From positions 224 through 64,223 of the forward strand of contig NZ_LMDM01000020.1 in the NCBI RefSeq assembly GCF_001425825.1: 64,000 nt of DNA. The letters are read 5' to 3'. A program made the translations under genes and the position numbers. Below are positions 48,635-57,727 of this stretch, in pieces. This DNA is from Rhizobacter sp. Root1238 (GTDB lineage: Bacteria; Pseudomonadota; Gammaproteobacteria; Burkholderiales; Burkholderiaceae_C). The notes under the pieces are model-generated. The model saw only the letters and a list, made by a program, of their open reading frames with translations, had not been told where the DNA came from and searched no databases. The stretch's first letter is position 1. Each line of letters begins with the position of its first letter.

Positions 48635-49307
48635 GGAACAGCGCGCGGCGGACTCGCCCCTGGTGGCGAAGGTCCGCCGCGCCCGCTACGACGCGGATGC
48701 GCGCGAAATGGCCGTGCCCGACGGCTCGTGGGACCTGCTGTTCCTGCGCCGCGCTGGCGGCCCGCTGATCGTCATCCAGACCGGGCAGATCGCGGCGCCG
48801 CTGGCCGTGGACGGCCAGGCCGGCGACGAGATGCTGACGATCGCGTTCAAGCCCGAGGTCTACATGCCCCGCCTGCCGGGGCGACTGACGTTCAACCAGG
48901 GCGTGGCGTGCCCGGTCGAGGCCGATCGCCGTTTCTGGATCGGCCCGGAACGCTTCGAGATCCCGAGCTTCGACAACGTCGAACACCTCGTGTCGGCGTT
49001 GGCGCGCAAAGGCCTGCTGGAGCGCGATCCGGTGGTCTCGCGCGCGCTGCAGGGCGTGCGGCAGCGGCTCGACGAGCGCAGCATCCAGCGTCACTTTGCC
49101 GAGGTCACCGGCCTCGGCCTGAAGGTCTTCCAGCAGATTGCCCGGGCCCACGAGGCGGCGCGGCTGCTGCGCGAGGGCCGGACGCCATCGCAGGTCGCCG
49201 CCGAGCTGGGGTTTGCCGACCAGGCGCACCTGACCCATTCGCTCAGGCGGTTCCTTGGGCAGACGCCGCGGCAGGTGGCGCGGCCCGCGGGTCCTGCGCA
49301 GCGATGA
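48615..49307 (+). CDS. AraC-family regulator overlapping the epoxide hydrolase gene
   Basis: 230 residues from ATG 48615. The N-terminal ~140 residues are a beta-rich sensor domain as in DUF6597-type AraC proteins (PDGSWDLLFLRRAGGPLIVIQTG). The C-terminal double helix-turn-helix ends with PSQVAAELGFADQAHLTHSLRRFLGQTPRQV. The 20-nt overlap with the hydrolase suggests coupled translation and that it regulates the hydrolase. The same C-terminal piece survives in the remnant at 27.9 kb. Confidence 0.88.
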   Translation: MEGTITEEQRAADSPLVAKVRRARYDADAREMAVPDGSWDLLFLRRAGGPLIVIQTGQIAAPLAVDGQAGDEMLTIAFKPEVYMPRLPGRLTFNQGVACPVEADRRFWIGPERFEIPSFDNVEHLVSALARKGLLERDPVVSRALQGVRQRLDERSIQRHFAEVTGLGLKVFQQIARAHEAARLLREGRTPSQVAAELGFADQAHLTHSLRRFLGQTPRQVARPAGPAQR

Positions 49308-49376
49308 GCGCGCCGCCCGTGCCGGGCGGCGACCCGCGCGGTTCCCTCCGGCGCCGAGGCCGAGCCGACGCGTTCC

Positions 49377-50210
49377 TCACGCGACCGTCAGCACGATCTT
49401 CCCCTGGATGTGCCCGCGGGCGGCCCGCTCGTGCGCCTCGCGGGCCTGCGCCAGCGCGAACGTGCTGTCGATCGCGACGCGGACCGTGCCGGCGTCGAGC
49501 AGTTGCCCGAAGGCCGCGAGCTGCACGCCGTTCGAACGCACCTGCGTCATCGACACGGTGACGCCCCTCTCGTCGGCCTGATCGGCGTCGCGGAAGCCGA
49601 TGAACACCGGGAACAACGCGCCGCCGCGCTTCAGCGTGCGCAGGAAGCGGCCCGTGGTGGCCGCCGACGGTGTCGACGACGAGGTCCAGCTCGCGCACCG
49701 CGTCCTCCGGCGCGCGCCGGGTGTAGTCGATGACATCGTCAGCGCCGAGCTGGCGCAGGAACGACTCGTGGGCGCCCGACGCGACCGCGATGACGTGCGC
49801 GCCTTGCACTTCGCCAGCTGCACCGCGAGGTGCCCGACGCCGCCCGCCGCGCCGTTGACCAGCACCTTGCGGCCGGCCAGCGGCACCGGGCGATGACGCT
49901 GCGCTTGCAGCGGGTTGGGGTGATCGTGTCCCAGCTCGATCAGGTACTGCCAGGCGGTGAGGCCGGCCATCGGCGCCGCCGCGGCCTGCAGGTGGTCGAT
50001 GCCGGCGGGCTTGAGCGCCAGGTGCGACGCCGGCGCGGCGACGTACTCGGCATACGCCGCGCTCTCGCCGCCCAAGCTCGGGAACCGGACCATGCCGAAC
50101 ACCTCGTCGCCCACCGCGAAGCCGGTGGCGCCGGGCGCGACGGCCTCGACGACCCCCGACACGTCCCAGCCCGGAATGGCGGGGAAGGGCACCGGCGGCC
50201 TCCAGTCGGC
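49377..50210 (-). pseudogene. Zinc-type quinone oxidoreductase, 5'-truncated and frameshifted
   Basis: The frame resembles NADPH:quinone reductases of the MDR family, with FPAIPGWDVSGVVE, VLVNGAAGGVGHLAVQLAK and IQGKIVL at the end. The first ~40-50 residues are missing. Near 49802 one base appears lost: the family sequence GAHVIAVASGAHESFLRQLGA continues in the next frame. Near 49668 one base is gained and the original frame resumes (TGRFLRTLKRGGALFP). A stretch of ~45 residues is thus out of frame although the overall frame stays open. It abuts a LysR C-terminal fragment on the other strand; sequencing error could explain the shifts but not the truncation. Confidence 0.75.
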
Positions 50211-50419
50211 AGGCAGGCTCCGGTGGCGGCATCGGCATGACGGCGTCGTGGATCGCGGCGCCCTATGTGGAGCGCGGCCTGCTGGTGCCGGTGCTCGGCG
50301 AGTTCTCGGTCGACCGGTCGGCGATCACCGCCGTCTGGCCCGAGAGCCGGCGCGGCAGCCCGAACGTCAAGGCGTTCATTTCGTTTCTGGAAGAGGTGTT
50401 TCCGCGCGCTGCAACCTGA
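50211..50419 (+). pseudogene. C-terminal fragment of a LysR regulator
   Basis: About 65 residues (AGSGGGIGMTASWIAAPYVERGLLVPVL..., AVWPESRRGSPNVKAFISFL) match only the end of the effector-binding domain of LysR proteins. The DNA-binding domain and first ~230 residues are missing. An oxidoreductase divergent from a LysR regulator is a common gene pair; a deletion across their shared promoter region would leave exactly these two 5'-truncated genes back to back. Confidence 0.7.
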
Positions 50420-50439
50420 GCGGGCCCGGTGGCGACGGC

Positions 50440-51693
50440 TCAGGCGCGGACCAGGCCCGCCAGTTCGTCGACCAGGATGTCCAGCGCGCGGCGGTCGAGC
50501 GCCTGCAGTGCGGCGCGCTGCGTGCCGTCGTCCGGCAGCAGCGATGCCGCCCCCAGATCGCTGAGCAGGGCGCGGCCATCGCCATCGACCAGCAGGTTGT
50601 GTGCATAGAGATCGCCGTGGCTGAGCCCGCAGGAATGCAGGTGTTCCAGCGCAGCGGTCGCCGCCCGGGCCACCGACCTGGCGTGGTCGACCGGCAGGCG
50701 CTGGTCGACGCCATACACGTCGCGGCTGCAGCTGGCCATGCTGGGCGGGGCGGCCAGCGGCTTCCAGTGCGGCGCCAGGCGCGGCAGCACCAGGCCGGGC
50801 GTCCCGTGCGGATGGCCGGCGAGGGCGCCCAGCACGCCGACGAGGTGCGGGTGGCGGCCGGCCGTCAGCGTCGCGGCGATCTCGCAACCAGGCAGCCCGT
50901 CGCTGGTCACCGCCCCCTTGAACAGCTTCACCGCCACGTCCCGGGCCGGGCCGTCGGCCGGCTGCCACTGCGCGGCATGGATGTGGCCGGACGCGCCTTC
51001 GCCCAGCAGCGCCTGCAGCCGCAGTTCGTGCCACGCGATCGGCTCGACGGTCGCCAGCGCCTGTGCGGCCTGTTCGCGCGCGGCGCTGAACGGGTTGCCG
51101 GCATGGGCCAGCCAGGCCAGTCGAGGCAGCGCCAGCAGTTCGTCGGGCAGGGCATGGTCGGCACGCTCGAAGGCGTTGGCCGACAGCCGCAGCAGCTCGA
51201 GCCGCTGCAGGCGGCCGATGCCGGCCGGCAGCCGCGCGAGCCGGTTGCCGGCCAGCATCAGCTTCTGCATCCGCCTGCAATCGGTCAAGGTCGACGGCAG
51301 GTCCGCGATGCAGTTGTCGGTCAGGATCAGCCAGCGCAGCGTCGGCGCGAGCGACGCGGCCGGCACGTCGGCAATCCGGTTCGCCTTGAAGCCCATCGTG
51401 TCGAGCGACGGCAGGCGGCCCAGCACCGGCGGCAGCGCGCCGAAGCGGTTGAAGGATGCAAACAGCGTGTGGAGCCTGGCCAGGCGCGCCAGCCCGTCGG
51501 GCAAGGTACTCAGCGCGTTGCCGGACAGGTCCAGCACTTCGAGCGTGTCGGCCAGCGTCAGCACCTCGGGCGGCAGCTCGGTCAGGCCGCAGCCGCGCAG
51601 GTCGAGCCGGGTGCAGCCTTGCAGTTCGCCGGCGCGCAGGCGAGCGAGGGTCTGGATCGGGGTGAGGGCGGGCTGGAGGGCGGTGGGATGCAT
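50440..51693 (-). CDS. Leucine-rich-repeat protein kinase
   Basis: 417 residues from ATG 51693 (an ATG 9 codons upstream is possible). Residues about 30-215 carry 7-8 LRR units (LEVLDLSGNALSTLP; MQKLMLAGNRLARLP). Residues about 235-417 form a eukaryotic-type protein kinase with Gly-loop LLGEGASGHIH, Lys in VAVKLFK, catalytic loop HGDLYAHNLL and DLG in place of DFG. The kinase C-lobe is short. No signal peptide or membrane segment is present. It is divergent from a TonB-dependent receptor gene. Its targets are unknown. Confidence 0.88.
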   Translation of the reverse strand: MHPTALQPALTPIQTLARLRAGELQGCTRLDLRGCGLTELPPEVLTLADTLEVLDLSGNALSTLPDGLARLARLHTLFASFNRFGALPPVLGRLPSLDTMGFKANRIADVPAASLAPTLRWLILTDNCIADLPSTLTDCRRMQKLMLAGNRLARLPAGIGRLQRLELLRLSANAFERADHALPDELLALPRLAWLAHAGNPFSAAREQAAQALATVEPIAWHELRLQALLGEGASGHIHAAQWQPADGPARDVAVKLFKGAVTSDGLPGCEIAATLTAGRHPHLVGVLGALAGHPHGTPGLVLPRLAPHWKPLAAPPSMASCSRDVYGVDQRLPVDHARSVARAATAALEHLHSCGLSHGDLYAHNLLVDGDGRALLSDLGAASLLPDDGTQRAALQALDRRALDILVDELAGLVRA

Positions 51694-51844
51694 CGGGCGG
51701 GTCGTGCAGGCGACCCGCATTCTCGTCGACCGCTCAGGGCGGCTCGCGGTCATCGTTAATCGCCTTTGCATCTGAGCTTCGCTTCGTTGTGCCGGCCGGG
51801 GTCGGTGCGTAGCCTGCAGCACCTCCGATTCATCCGACCGAACC

Positions 51845-54556
51845 ATGCCCACCGCTGCGACAGCACGAACCGTTTCGACCCCCCCTGTTTCCACGCTGGC
51901 CGCGGCACTGCTGCTGGCCGGGCTCGTGCCGCTGCCGGCCGCCGCGCAGGACGCGGTGACCACGCCCGGCGTGCAGGTCACCGGCTCGCGCCTGCTGCGC
52001 GCGCAGGCCGAGGGGCCGAGTCCGGTCACCGTGATCAAGGGCGACGACATCGAGCGCCTGGGCTACAAGAACGTGTTCGACGCGTTGGCCGGCCTGACGC
52101 AGAACACCGGCTTCACGCAGGGCGAGGACTTCGGCAACACCTTCACGCCGGCCGCCAACGCGATCAGCCTGCGCAGCCTCGGGCCGAACCACACGCTGAC
52201 GCTGATCAACGGCCGCCGCGTCGCCGACTACCCGACCGCCTACGACGGCGAGGTCAACTTCGTGAACCTCGCCAACATCCCGTCGGTGCTGATCGACCGC
52301 ATCGAGATCCTCGACGGCGGCGCTTCGGCGATCTACGGGTCCGACGCGATCGCCGGTGTCGTCAACATCGTCCTGAAGAAGCAGCTCGACGGCCTGCACC
52401 TGAACGTGAAGGCCGGCACCACGCAGCAGGGCGGCGGCGAGAACCTGCGCGTGCAGCTCAGCGGTGGCCTCTCGGGCGACGCCCTGACCGGCGTGTGGGG
52501 GCTGGAACTCGGCAAGCGCCAGCCGATCTGGAGCCGCCAGCGCGACTTCATGGCCGACACCACGCGGGCCGGTGCCGCGCCGACGGCGATCGCCTCGCGC
52601 CGCAACGCCGACACCGGCGCGTATGTCGACCCCGGCACCGGCTGCGACGCGCTCGGCGGCCTGTTCGCCGGCAGCACGCAGCACTACCAGGCGGGCAGCC
52701 GCAACTACTGCGCAAGCGGCCGGGCCCAGCCGACCTACTGGACCACGCAGACCGGCAACGAGACCGTCAACCTCGGCGGCCTGTTCGACCTTGCACTGAC
52801 GCCGAAGACCACGCTGTTCGCCGAGGCCCTGATCGGCGTCGCGAAGACCGAGAACAACACCCGCGGGCCGAGCTGGACCTCGCTCGGCGCGACGAGCAGC
52901 TACTTCCGCAACGCCAACACCGGCGACCTGGAGACCTGGACGCGCCGCATCGCCCCCGAGGAACTGGGCGGCGTGACGCGCTTCAACCGCGAGTGGCGCG
53001 ACAGCACCGGCAACCTCGCGCTCGGCGCGCGCGGCGAACTGGTCGACGGCTGGAACTACGAGGTCGCCTACAACGCGTCGGGCTACCGCAGCAAGACCGT
53101 CACGCCGCGCCTGCTGTCCTCGGTCGACAGCTTCTTCCTCGGGCCGCAGCAGGGCACCGATGCCGACGGCATCCCGATCTACGCACCGGATCCGGCGCGG
53201 CTGTACACGCCGCTGACGGCCGCCGAGTACGGCGCGATCAGCGGGGCGAGCAACGGCGACAACCGTTCATGGAGCCACGCGCTGAGCGCCAGCGTGCATG
53301 GCGACCTGCTGCAGTTGCCGGCCGGCCCGTTGCAGCTGGCGGCGGTGGCCGAGCTCGGCTCGCAGGGCTTCAGCAACCGCGCCGATGCACGGCTGGGGCA
53401 GGGCGTGTTCTACAACACCAAGGAGGTGGCCGAGGTGAAGGGCACGCGCCAGCGCCAGGCGCTGGGCGCCGAGCTGAACGCGCCGCTGTCGCGCCAGCTG
53501 ACCGCCACGCTCGCCGGCCGCTACGACGACTACGCGTTCGCCGGTCGGCATGACGACAAGCTGACCTGGCAGGCCGGGCTGGAGTTCAGGCCGACCCGCG
53601 AACTGCTGCTGCGCGCGAACCACGCGACCAGCTTCCGGGCGCCGGACATGAACTACATCTACACCGCCGAGAGCCGCGGCTACTACTCGTCGTCGACCGA
53701 CTACCTGCGCTGCGCGCAGGCCGGCCAGCCGGTGGCGACCTGCGAGTTCGCGAACGTGTCGCCAGGCTTCAACTACGTCAGCAACGGCAGCGCCGACCTG
53801 AAGTCGGAGAACGGCCGCAGCTGGGGGCTGGGCGCGTTCTGGTCGCCGAGTTCGCAGTTCGAGGCGTCGATCGACTTCTGGAAGATCGAGATCGACGACC
53901 TGGTGACGACGCTCGATGCCGACAAGCTGCTGCGCGACGAGGCCGATTGCCGCAGCGGTGCGCGGGACCCGGCGAGCCCGAGCTGCGTCGACACGTTCTC
54001 GCGCGTGCGCCGCAACCCGGCGAATGTGGTGGTGCGGCCCGGCGAGGTCTACGAGATCGCGGTCAACCCGATCAACGCGGCGCAGGAGAGCACCCGCGGC
54101 TTCGACCTCGGCGTGCGCTACCGGTGGGCGACCGACGGCTGGGGCCGCTGGCAGGTGGGGGCGAAGTACACGCGGGTGCAGAGCTTCAGGTACCAGCAGT
54201 TCGCCGGCGACGCCGCGATCAACCAGATCGGCACGCGCGATTTCGCCGGCTTCCCGACCAAGCTGATCGCGACGCTGGACGGCAGCTTCGGCGACTGGGG
54301 CGCGACGCTCACATCGAGCCGCTACGGCCGCATCGCCGACGGTGACGAAGGGTTCGTGCCGCCGCAGTGGTTGCACAACGCCAGCGGAAGCTACCAGTTC
54401 GCGAAGAACACGCGGCTCACGCTGATCGTCAACAACGTCGCGAACAAGACGGTGCGCGACGACACCGGCGGCTGGCCGTTCTACCCGGTGGGCTTCTACA
54501 GCCCGCACGGGCGGCAAGGCTGGCTGGAGTTCGAGCACCGGTTCGGCGGGAGCTGA
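51845..54556 (+). CDS. TonB-dependent outer-membrane receptor
   Basis: 903 residues; signal peptide 1-~35 (PAAAQ-DA). The plug domain (about 40-175) has VTGSRLLRAQAEGPSPVTVIKGDDIERLGY and the block IEILDGGASAIYGSDAIAGVVNIV. The beta-barrel (about 180-903) ends with FEHRF-GGS, with the usual aromatic residue three positions from the end. The VTGSRL start and long cysteine-containing extracellular loops fit Caulobacter-type receptors for plant oligosaccharides or other non-siderophore ligands. No transport gene is adjacent. The polysaccharide-degradation context makes a sugar ligand attractive but unproven. Confidence 0.92.
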   Translation: MPTAATARTVSTPPVSTLAAALLLAGLVPLPAAAQDAVTTPGVQVTGSRLLRAQAEGPSPVTVIKGDDIERLGYKNVFDALAGLTQNTGFTQGEDFGNTFTPAANAISLRSLGPNHTLTLINGRRVADYPTAYDGEVNFVNLANIPSVLIDRIEILDGGASAIYGSDAIAGVVNIVLKKQLDGLHLNVKAGTTQQGGGENLRVQLSGGLSGDALTGVWGLELGKRQPIWSRQRDFMADTTRAGAAPTAIASRRNADTGAYVDPGTGCDALGGLFAGSTQHYQAGSRNYCASGRAQPTYWTTQTGNETVNLGGLFDLALTPKTTLFAEALIGVAKTENNTRGPSWTSLGATSSYFRNANTGDLETWTRRIAPEELGGVTRFNREWRDSTGNLALGARGELVDGWNYEVAYNASGYRSKTVTPRLLSSVDSFFLGPQQGTDADGIPIYAPDPARLYTPLTAAEYGAISGASNGDNRSWSHALSASVHGDLLQLPAGPLQLAAVAELGSQGFSNRADARLGQGVFYNTKEVAEVKGTRQRQALGAELNAPLSRQLTATLAGRYDDYAFAGRHDDKLTWQAGLEFRPTRELLLRANHATSFRAPDMNYIYTAESRGYYSSSTDYLRCAQAGQPVATCEFANVSPGFNYVSNGSADLKSENGRSWGLGAFWSPSSQFEASIDFWKIEIDDLVTTLDADKLLRDEADCRSGARDPASPSCVDTFSRVRRNPANVVVRPGEVYEIAVNPINAAQESTRGFDLGVRYRWATDGWGRWQVGAKYTRVQSFRYQQFAGDAAINQIGTRDFAGFPTKLIATLDGSFGDWGATLTSSRYGRIADGDEGFVPPQWLHNASGSYQFAKNTRLTLIVNNVANKTVRDDTGGWPFYPVGFYSPHGRQGWLEFEHRFGGS

Positions 54557-54676
54557 GCCCCGGCGGGTCGGCTCGGCGCGCGCAGGGCCCGCCGGCAGCG
54601 GCACGCCGGCCTGCACCGGGTACGGCGTTTGCCCACGCAGGCATGCGCCTCATCGAGGTGACAAGGAGCATCGATC

Positions 54677-55057
54677 ATGAGCAAGTCCCCCGGCCACCGG
54701 CAGCATCCCGAGCACAAGGTGCTGGAGTCCCGCGTGCCGCACACGATGAAGGTCGAGGTCGACGGCGTGACGGTGGCGCAGTCCGCCGACGTCGTCCGGG
54801 TCGACGAAGACCAGGCGCCGGCACGCTATTACTTTCCGCGGTCCGATGTGCGCATGGAGATGCTGGCACCCTCCAGCGTGACCAGCGACTGCCCGTTCAA
54901 GGGCCATGCCACCTACTTCGATCTGAAGGCCGGTGCGAAGCCGCTGGAGGGCGCGGTGTGGACCTACGAATCACCCTACGACGAGCACCTCGCGTTGCGC
55001 CAGCGGGTGGCCTTCTACGACGACAAGTACCCGCAGATCCGGGTGCAGGGCGGGTAG
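54677..55057 (+). CDS. DUF427 family protein
   Basis: 126 residues. HTMKVEVDGVTVAQSADVVRVDE, PARYYFPRSDVRMEML and PFKGHATYFDLK form the DUF427 beta-barrel pattern found in many bacteria and some fungi, of unknown function. An AGGAG-type site is upstream of the ATG. It converges with the lacI-family gene with a 4-bp gap. Confidence 0.88.
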   Translation: MSKSPGHRQHPEHKVLESRVPHTMKVEVDGVTVAQSADVVRVDEDQAPARYYFPRSDVRMEMLAPSSVTSDCPFKGHATYFDLKAGAKPLEGAVWTYESPYDEHLALRQRVAFYDDKYPQIRVQGG

Positions 55058-55061
55058 CAGG

Positions 55062-56132
55062 TCAGGCGGCCGAGTGGGGCGGTGGCGCCGTGGTTCCGCG
55101 CACCAGCAGCCGCAATTCCAGCGAGCCGATCGGCGTGTCGTTCAACTGCTTGACGCCCAGCAACCGAAGCAGCTCCCGGGCGGCGGTACAGCCCATCTCG
55201 TAGATGGGTTGCCGGACGGTGGTGGTCGGCGGCACGGAATACTCGGAAGCAGGCAAGCCGTCGAACCCCACCAGCGAGACCTGCCCCGGCACGTCGATGC
55301 CTCGATTGAACAAGACCAGCCGCGCGCCGTTCAAGCTCTGGTCGTTCGCCGCGAAGACCGCCGTCAACCCGATGCCGGAATCGAGCAGCGTCTGCATCGC
55401 CTGCATGCCACCCACCTCGGAGAAGTCGCCGCGCACGATGAGACGCTGGTCCACCGGGAGACCGACGTCGCGGTGCGCATCCATGTAGCCCTGCATGCGG
55501 GCGGTCGCGTCGGGCTGGTACTCGATCCCCGAGATGTGGGCGATGCGCCGATGCCCCAACTCGATCAAATGACGGGTTGCCATGTAGCCGCCCTGGCGCT
55601 GGTCGACATCGAGTGAACGCAGGCGGGGGCCGTGGCATTCGCGGCCGATGACGACAATGGGCTGCTGCTCGGAGAGATCCAGCAACTGCTCGTTGCTGAG
55701 CCGTCCGCCGATGACCACGATGCCATCGATCTTGCGCGACATCAGCAGGCGCACGCGGTCGGTTTCGTCGGCGGCGCGGTTCCAGTGGCCCGAGATCACG
55801 ATGGGGGTGTAGCCACCGCTCATCAGCTCGTCTTCCACGCCTTTGGCTGCACGCGACGCATAGGGGTTGTCGAAATCCTGCGTCAGCACGCCGATGGCCA
55901 TGCTCACCCCACTGCGCAGGCTTTTCGCCACCAGGTTCGGCTTGAAGCGCAGCTTCTTGATCGCGGCGTCGACGGCCTCGCGCCTGGGCGAGTCGACGTG
56001 GCCGTTCAGGATGCGCGACACGGTGCTGGCCGACACGCCGGCCAGCCGAGCCACATCCTGCAGGGTCGAACTTTGCTCCGAGGCGCCCCGGTTCACCAGG
56101 GCGCCGGGCCTTCCTTTGGTAGGGCTGGTCAT
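55062..56132 (-). CDS. LacI-family transcriptional regulator
   Basis: 356 residues. Helix-turn-helix TLQDVARLAGVSASTVSRILNG with hinge helix LVAKSLRSG (the leucine that opens the central CG of the operator), then a periplasmic-binding-protein-like effector domain (about 80-345) with the conserved TAVFAANDQSLNGA and GFDGLPASEY. It is divergent from the GH5 cellulase gene and the intervening DNA carries LacI-type palindromes, so it most likely represses the GH5 locus and itself until a sugar, probably a cello-oligosaccharide, binds. It could also act on the GH48 operon. Confidence 0.93.
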   Translation of the reverse strand: MTSPTKGRPGALVNRGASEQSSTLQDVARLAGVSASTVSRILNGHVDSPRREAVDAAIKKLRFKPNLVAKSLRSGVSMAIGVLTQDFDNPYASRAAKGVEDELMSGGYTPIVISGHWNRAADETDRVRLLMSRKIDGIVVIGGRLSNEQLLDLSEQQPIVVIGRECHGPRLRSLDVDQRQGGYMATRHLIELGHRRIAHISGIEYQPDATARMQGYMDAHRDVGLPVDQRLIVRGDFSEVGGMQAMQTLLDSGIGLTAVFAANDQSLNGARLVLFNRGIDVPGQVSLVGFDGLPASEYSVPPTTTVRQPIYEMGCTAARELLRLLGVKQLNDTPIGSLELRLLVRGTTAPPPHSAA

Positions 56133-56170
56133 TGAAATGCGTGCCCGGACGGGCGCTCCTTAGCGGTTCC

Positions 56171-56184
56171 TGGAAACGATTGCA
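56171..56184. promoter_or_regulatory. LacI-type operator half-match near the lacI-family start
   Basis: TGGAAACGATTGCA, an imperfect palindrome with central CG, lies 39 bp upstream of the regulator start on the minus strand. The right half ATTGCA equals the half-site of the perfect palindromes at 56339 and 56461. It is a probable autoregulatory site. Confidence 0.5.
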
Positions 56185-56338
56185 CTAGGCATCTTCCACG
56201 AACTGTTGCTTCCGTTTCGCAAGTCGGTGCCGGCATGGCGGAAAGAGTCGCCCGCTGCCCAGTAATTCACGGTATCCCGATGATAGGGCACTGCCCCGTT
56301 GACACCAGCAGTAACTTCACTGCAACATCCTCTTCGCT

Positions 56339-56352
56339 TGCAATCGATTGCA
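56339..56352. promoter_or_regulatory. LacI-type operator upstream of GH5 cellulase
   Basis: Perfect 14-bp palindrome TGCAATCGATTGCA with central CG, 37 bp before the GH5 start. It is a likely binding site of the divergent LacI-family regulator. Confidence 0.65.
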
Positions 56353-56388
56353 GACCATTTCAAATCTCATTGACCGGAAGTTGAACGA

Positions 56389-57570
56389 ATGATGAAGACC
56401 GATGTAGTCTCGACTTGCGGCCGCTCTGGCAGTCCTGTTCCGGGTTTTCCCTTCCCCTCCGTGCAATCGATTGCACGACTCGCCCTGACCGCAGCCCTGC
56501 TCTCGGTGGGGCTGTCGGCCTGCGGTGGCGCGGGCGGGGCGACGGCTTCCGATGCGGGGTCGCTGGCCGACTATCCGGCAGCGGCCACCGGCACGCCCCC
56601 TGGCGCCTCGGCGCGAGCCAGCGCCGCTGCGGCAGCGTTCGGTCGCGGGGTGAACTTCGGCAACATGCTCGAGCCGCCGAGAGAAGGCGACTGGGGCCTG
56701 ACCGTGGAGCAACGCTTCATCGATCTGCTCGACGGCAGCACCTTCGACAGCGTCCGGCTGCCTGTCCGGTGGAGCAACCACGCCTCGGCCGATGCTGCTG
56801 CAGTGATTGACCCGGCCTTCTTCGCACGCGTGGACAGCGTCATCGACCGCCTGCTGGACAAGGGTGTCTACGTGCTGCTGGACATGCACCACTATCGCCA
56901 GCTGGACGGCGACGTGCTGGACGCCAACGAACGCTCGGTGGACCCCGCCGTCGTGGAAGTGCGCTTCCTCGCGATGTGGCGCCAGATCGCGGCTCGCTAC
57001 AAGAACCGCAGCGACCGGTTGATCCTGGAGGTCTACAACGAGCCGCACGGCAACCTGACCGATCGCTGGAACGATCTGATGGCGCGAGCGGTCGGCGTGA
57101 TCCGCCGCGACAACCCGCAACGCCTGATCGTCGTCGGCCCGACCAGCTGGAACAGCGCGGCCGACCTGTCCAGGCTCGTGCTGCCCAACGACGCCAACCT
57201 GATCCTCACGGTTCACAACTACGAACCGTTCAACTTCACCCACCAGGGTGCCACGTGGGTCACCCCGGCGCTGCCTGTCGGGCAGGACTGCTGCACCGCG
57301 GACCAGCTGTCGCGCATGACCTGGGGGCTGGACGTCGCGAAAGCCTATGGCGCCAAGGTCGGCTACCCGGTCTTCGTCGGCGAGTTCGGGTCGTACTCGG
57401 CCGCGGACAACGCCGCACGGGTGCGCTACTCGCGCGCCATGCGCGACCTGATCGAGGCCCGCGCCATGAGCTGGCATTACTGGGAGCTGGCCTCCGGCTT
57501 CGGCGTCTATGACCCCTCGGGGGCCGGCGCGTTCCGTGCCGACCTGCGAGATGCCCTCTACGGCCGATGA
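56389..57570 (+). CDS. GH5 endoglucanase lipoprotein
   Basis: 393 residues from ATG 56389. The leader ends in lipobox LSAC (about residue 44). The GH5 barrel spans about 80-390: GRGVNFGNMLE, FDSVRLPVRW, LLDMHHY, acid/base Glu218 in YNEPHG, HNYEPF, nucleophile Glu332 in FVGEFGSY. The fold and motifs are those of bacterial GH5 cellulases. A GTG at 56461 could be an alternative start that begins the hydrophobic leader directly, but it has no ribosome-binding site. A second LacI-type palindrome covers codons 25-30. Three genes of related secreted proteins follow on the same strand. Confidence 0.92.
   Translation: MMKTDVVSTCGRSGSPVPGFPFPSVQSIARLALTAALLSVGLSACGGAGGATASDAGSLADYPAAATGTPPGASARASAAAAAFGRGVNFGNMLEPPREGDWGLTVEQRFIDLLDGSTFDSVRLPVRWSNHASADAAAVIDPAFFARVDSVIDRLLDKGVYVLLDMHHYRQLDGDVLDANERSVDPAVVEVRFLAMWRQIAARYKNRSDRLILEVYNEPHGNLTDRWNDLMARAVGVIRRDNPQRLIVVGPTSWNSAADLSRLVLPNDANLILTVHNYEPFNFTHQGATWVTPALPVGQDCCTADQLSRMTWGLDVAKAYGAKVGYPVFVGEFGSYSAADNAARVRYSRAMRDLIEARAMSWHYWELASGFGVYDPSGAGAFRADLRDALYGR
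56461..56476. promoter_or_regulatory. LacI-type operator inside the GH5 coding start
   Basis: Perfect 16-bp palindrome GTGCAATCGATTGCAC, the same core as the site at 56339-56352 and centred 123 bp from it. It lies within the signal-peptide codons. A roadblock operator or looping partner is likely; alternatively the true gene start is the GTG that begins this site. Confidence 0.6.
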
Positions 57571-57727
57571 GCACGCGCCGGGCCGTCCACGCCGGCAGGG
57601 CCCGGCGCTTTCGTGTCCATCGTCTCCCTGTTGATTTCCCGCGTTCGCCACGTCGTGGCGCAACGCTGATCCGTCCGCCCGCCCTGTGCAGGCAATCGTC
57701 TACCACCCCCACAGACAAGAAGTCCCC

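Noticed and set aside
56185-56338. Further LacI-type sites between 56185 and 56338, such as TTGCTTCCGTTTCGCAA
   Set aside because: Only the outer four bases are symmetric and the centre does not fit the CG-centred pattern.
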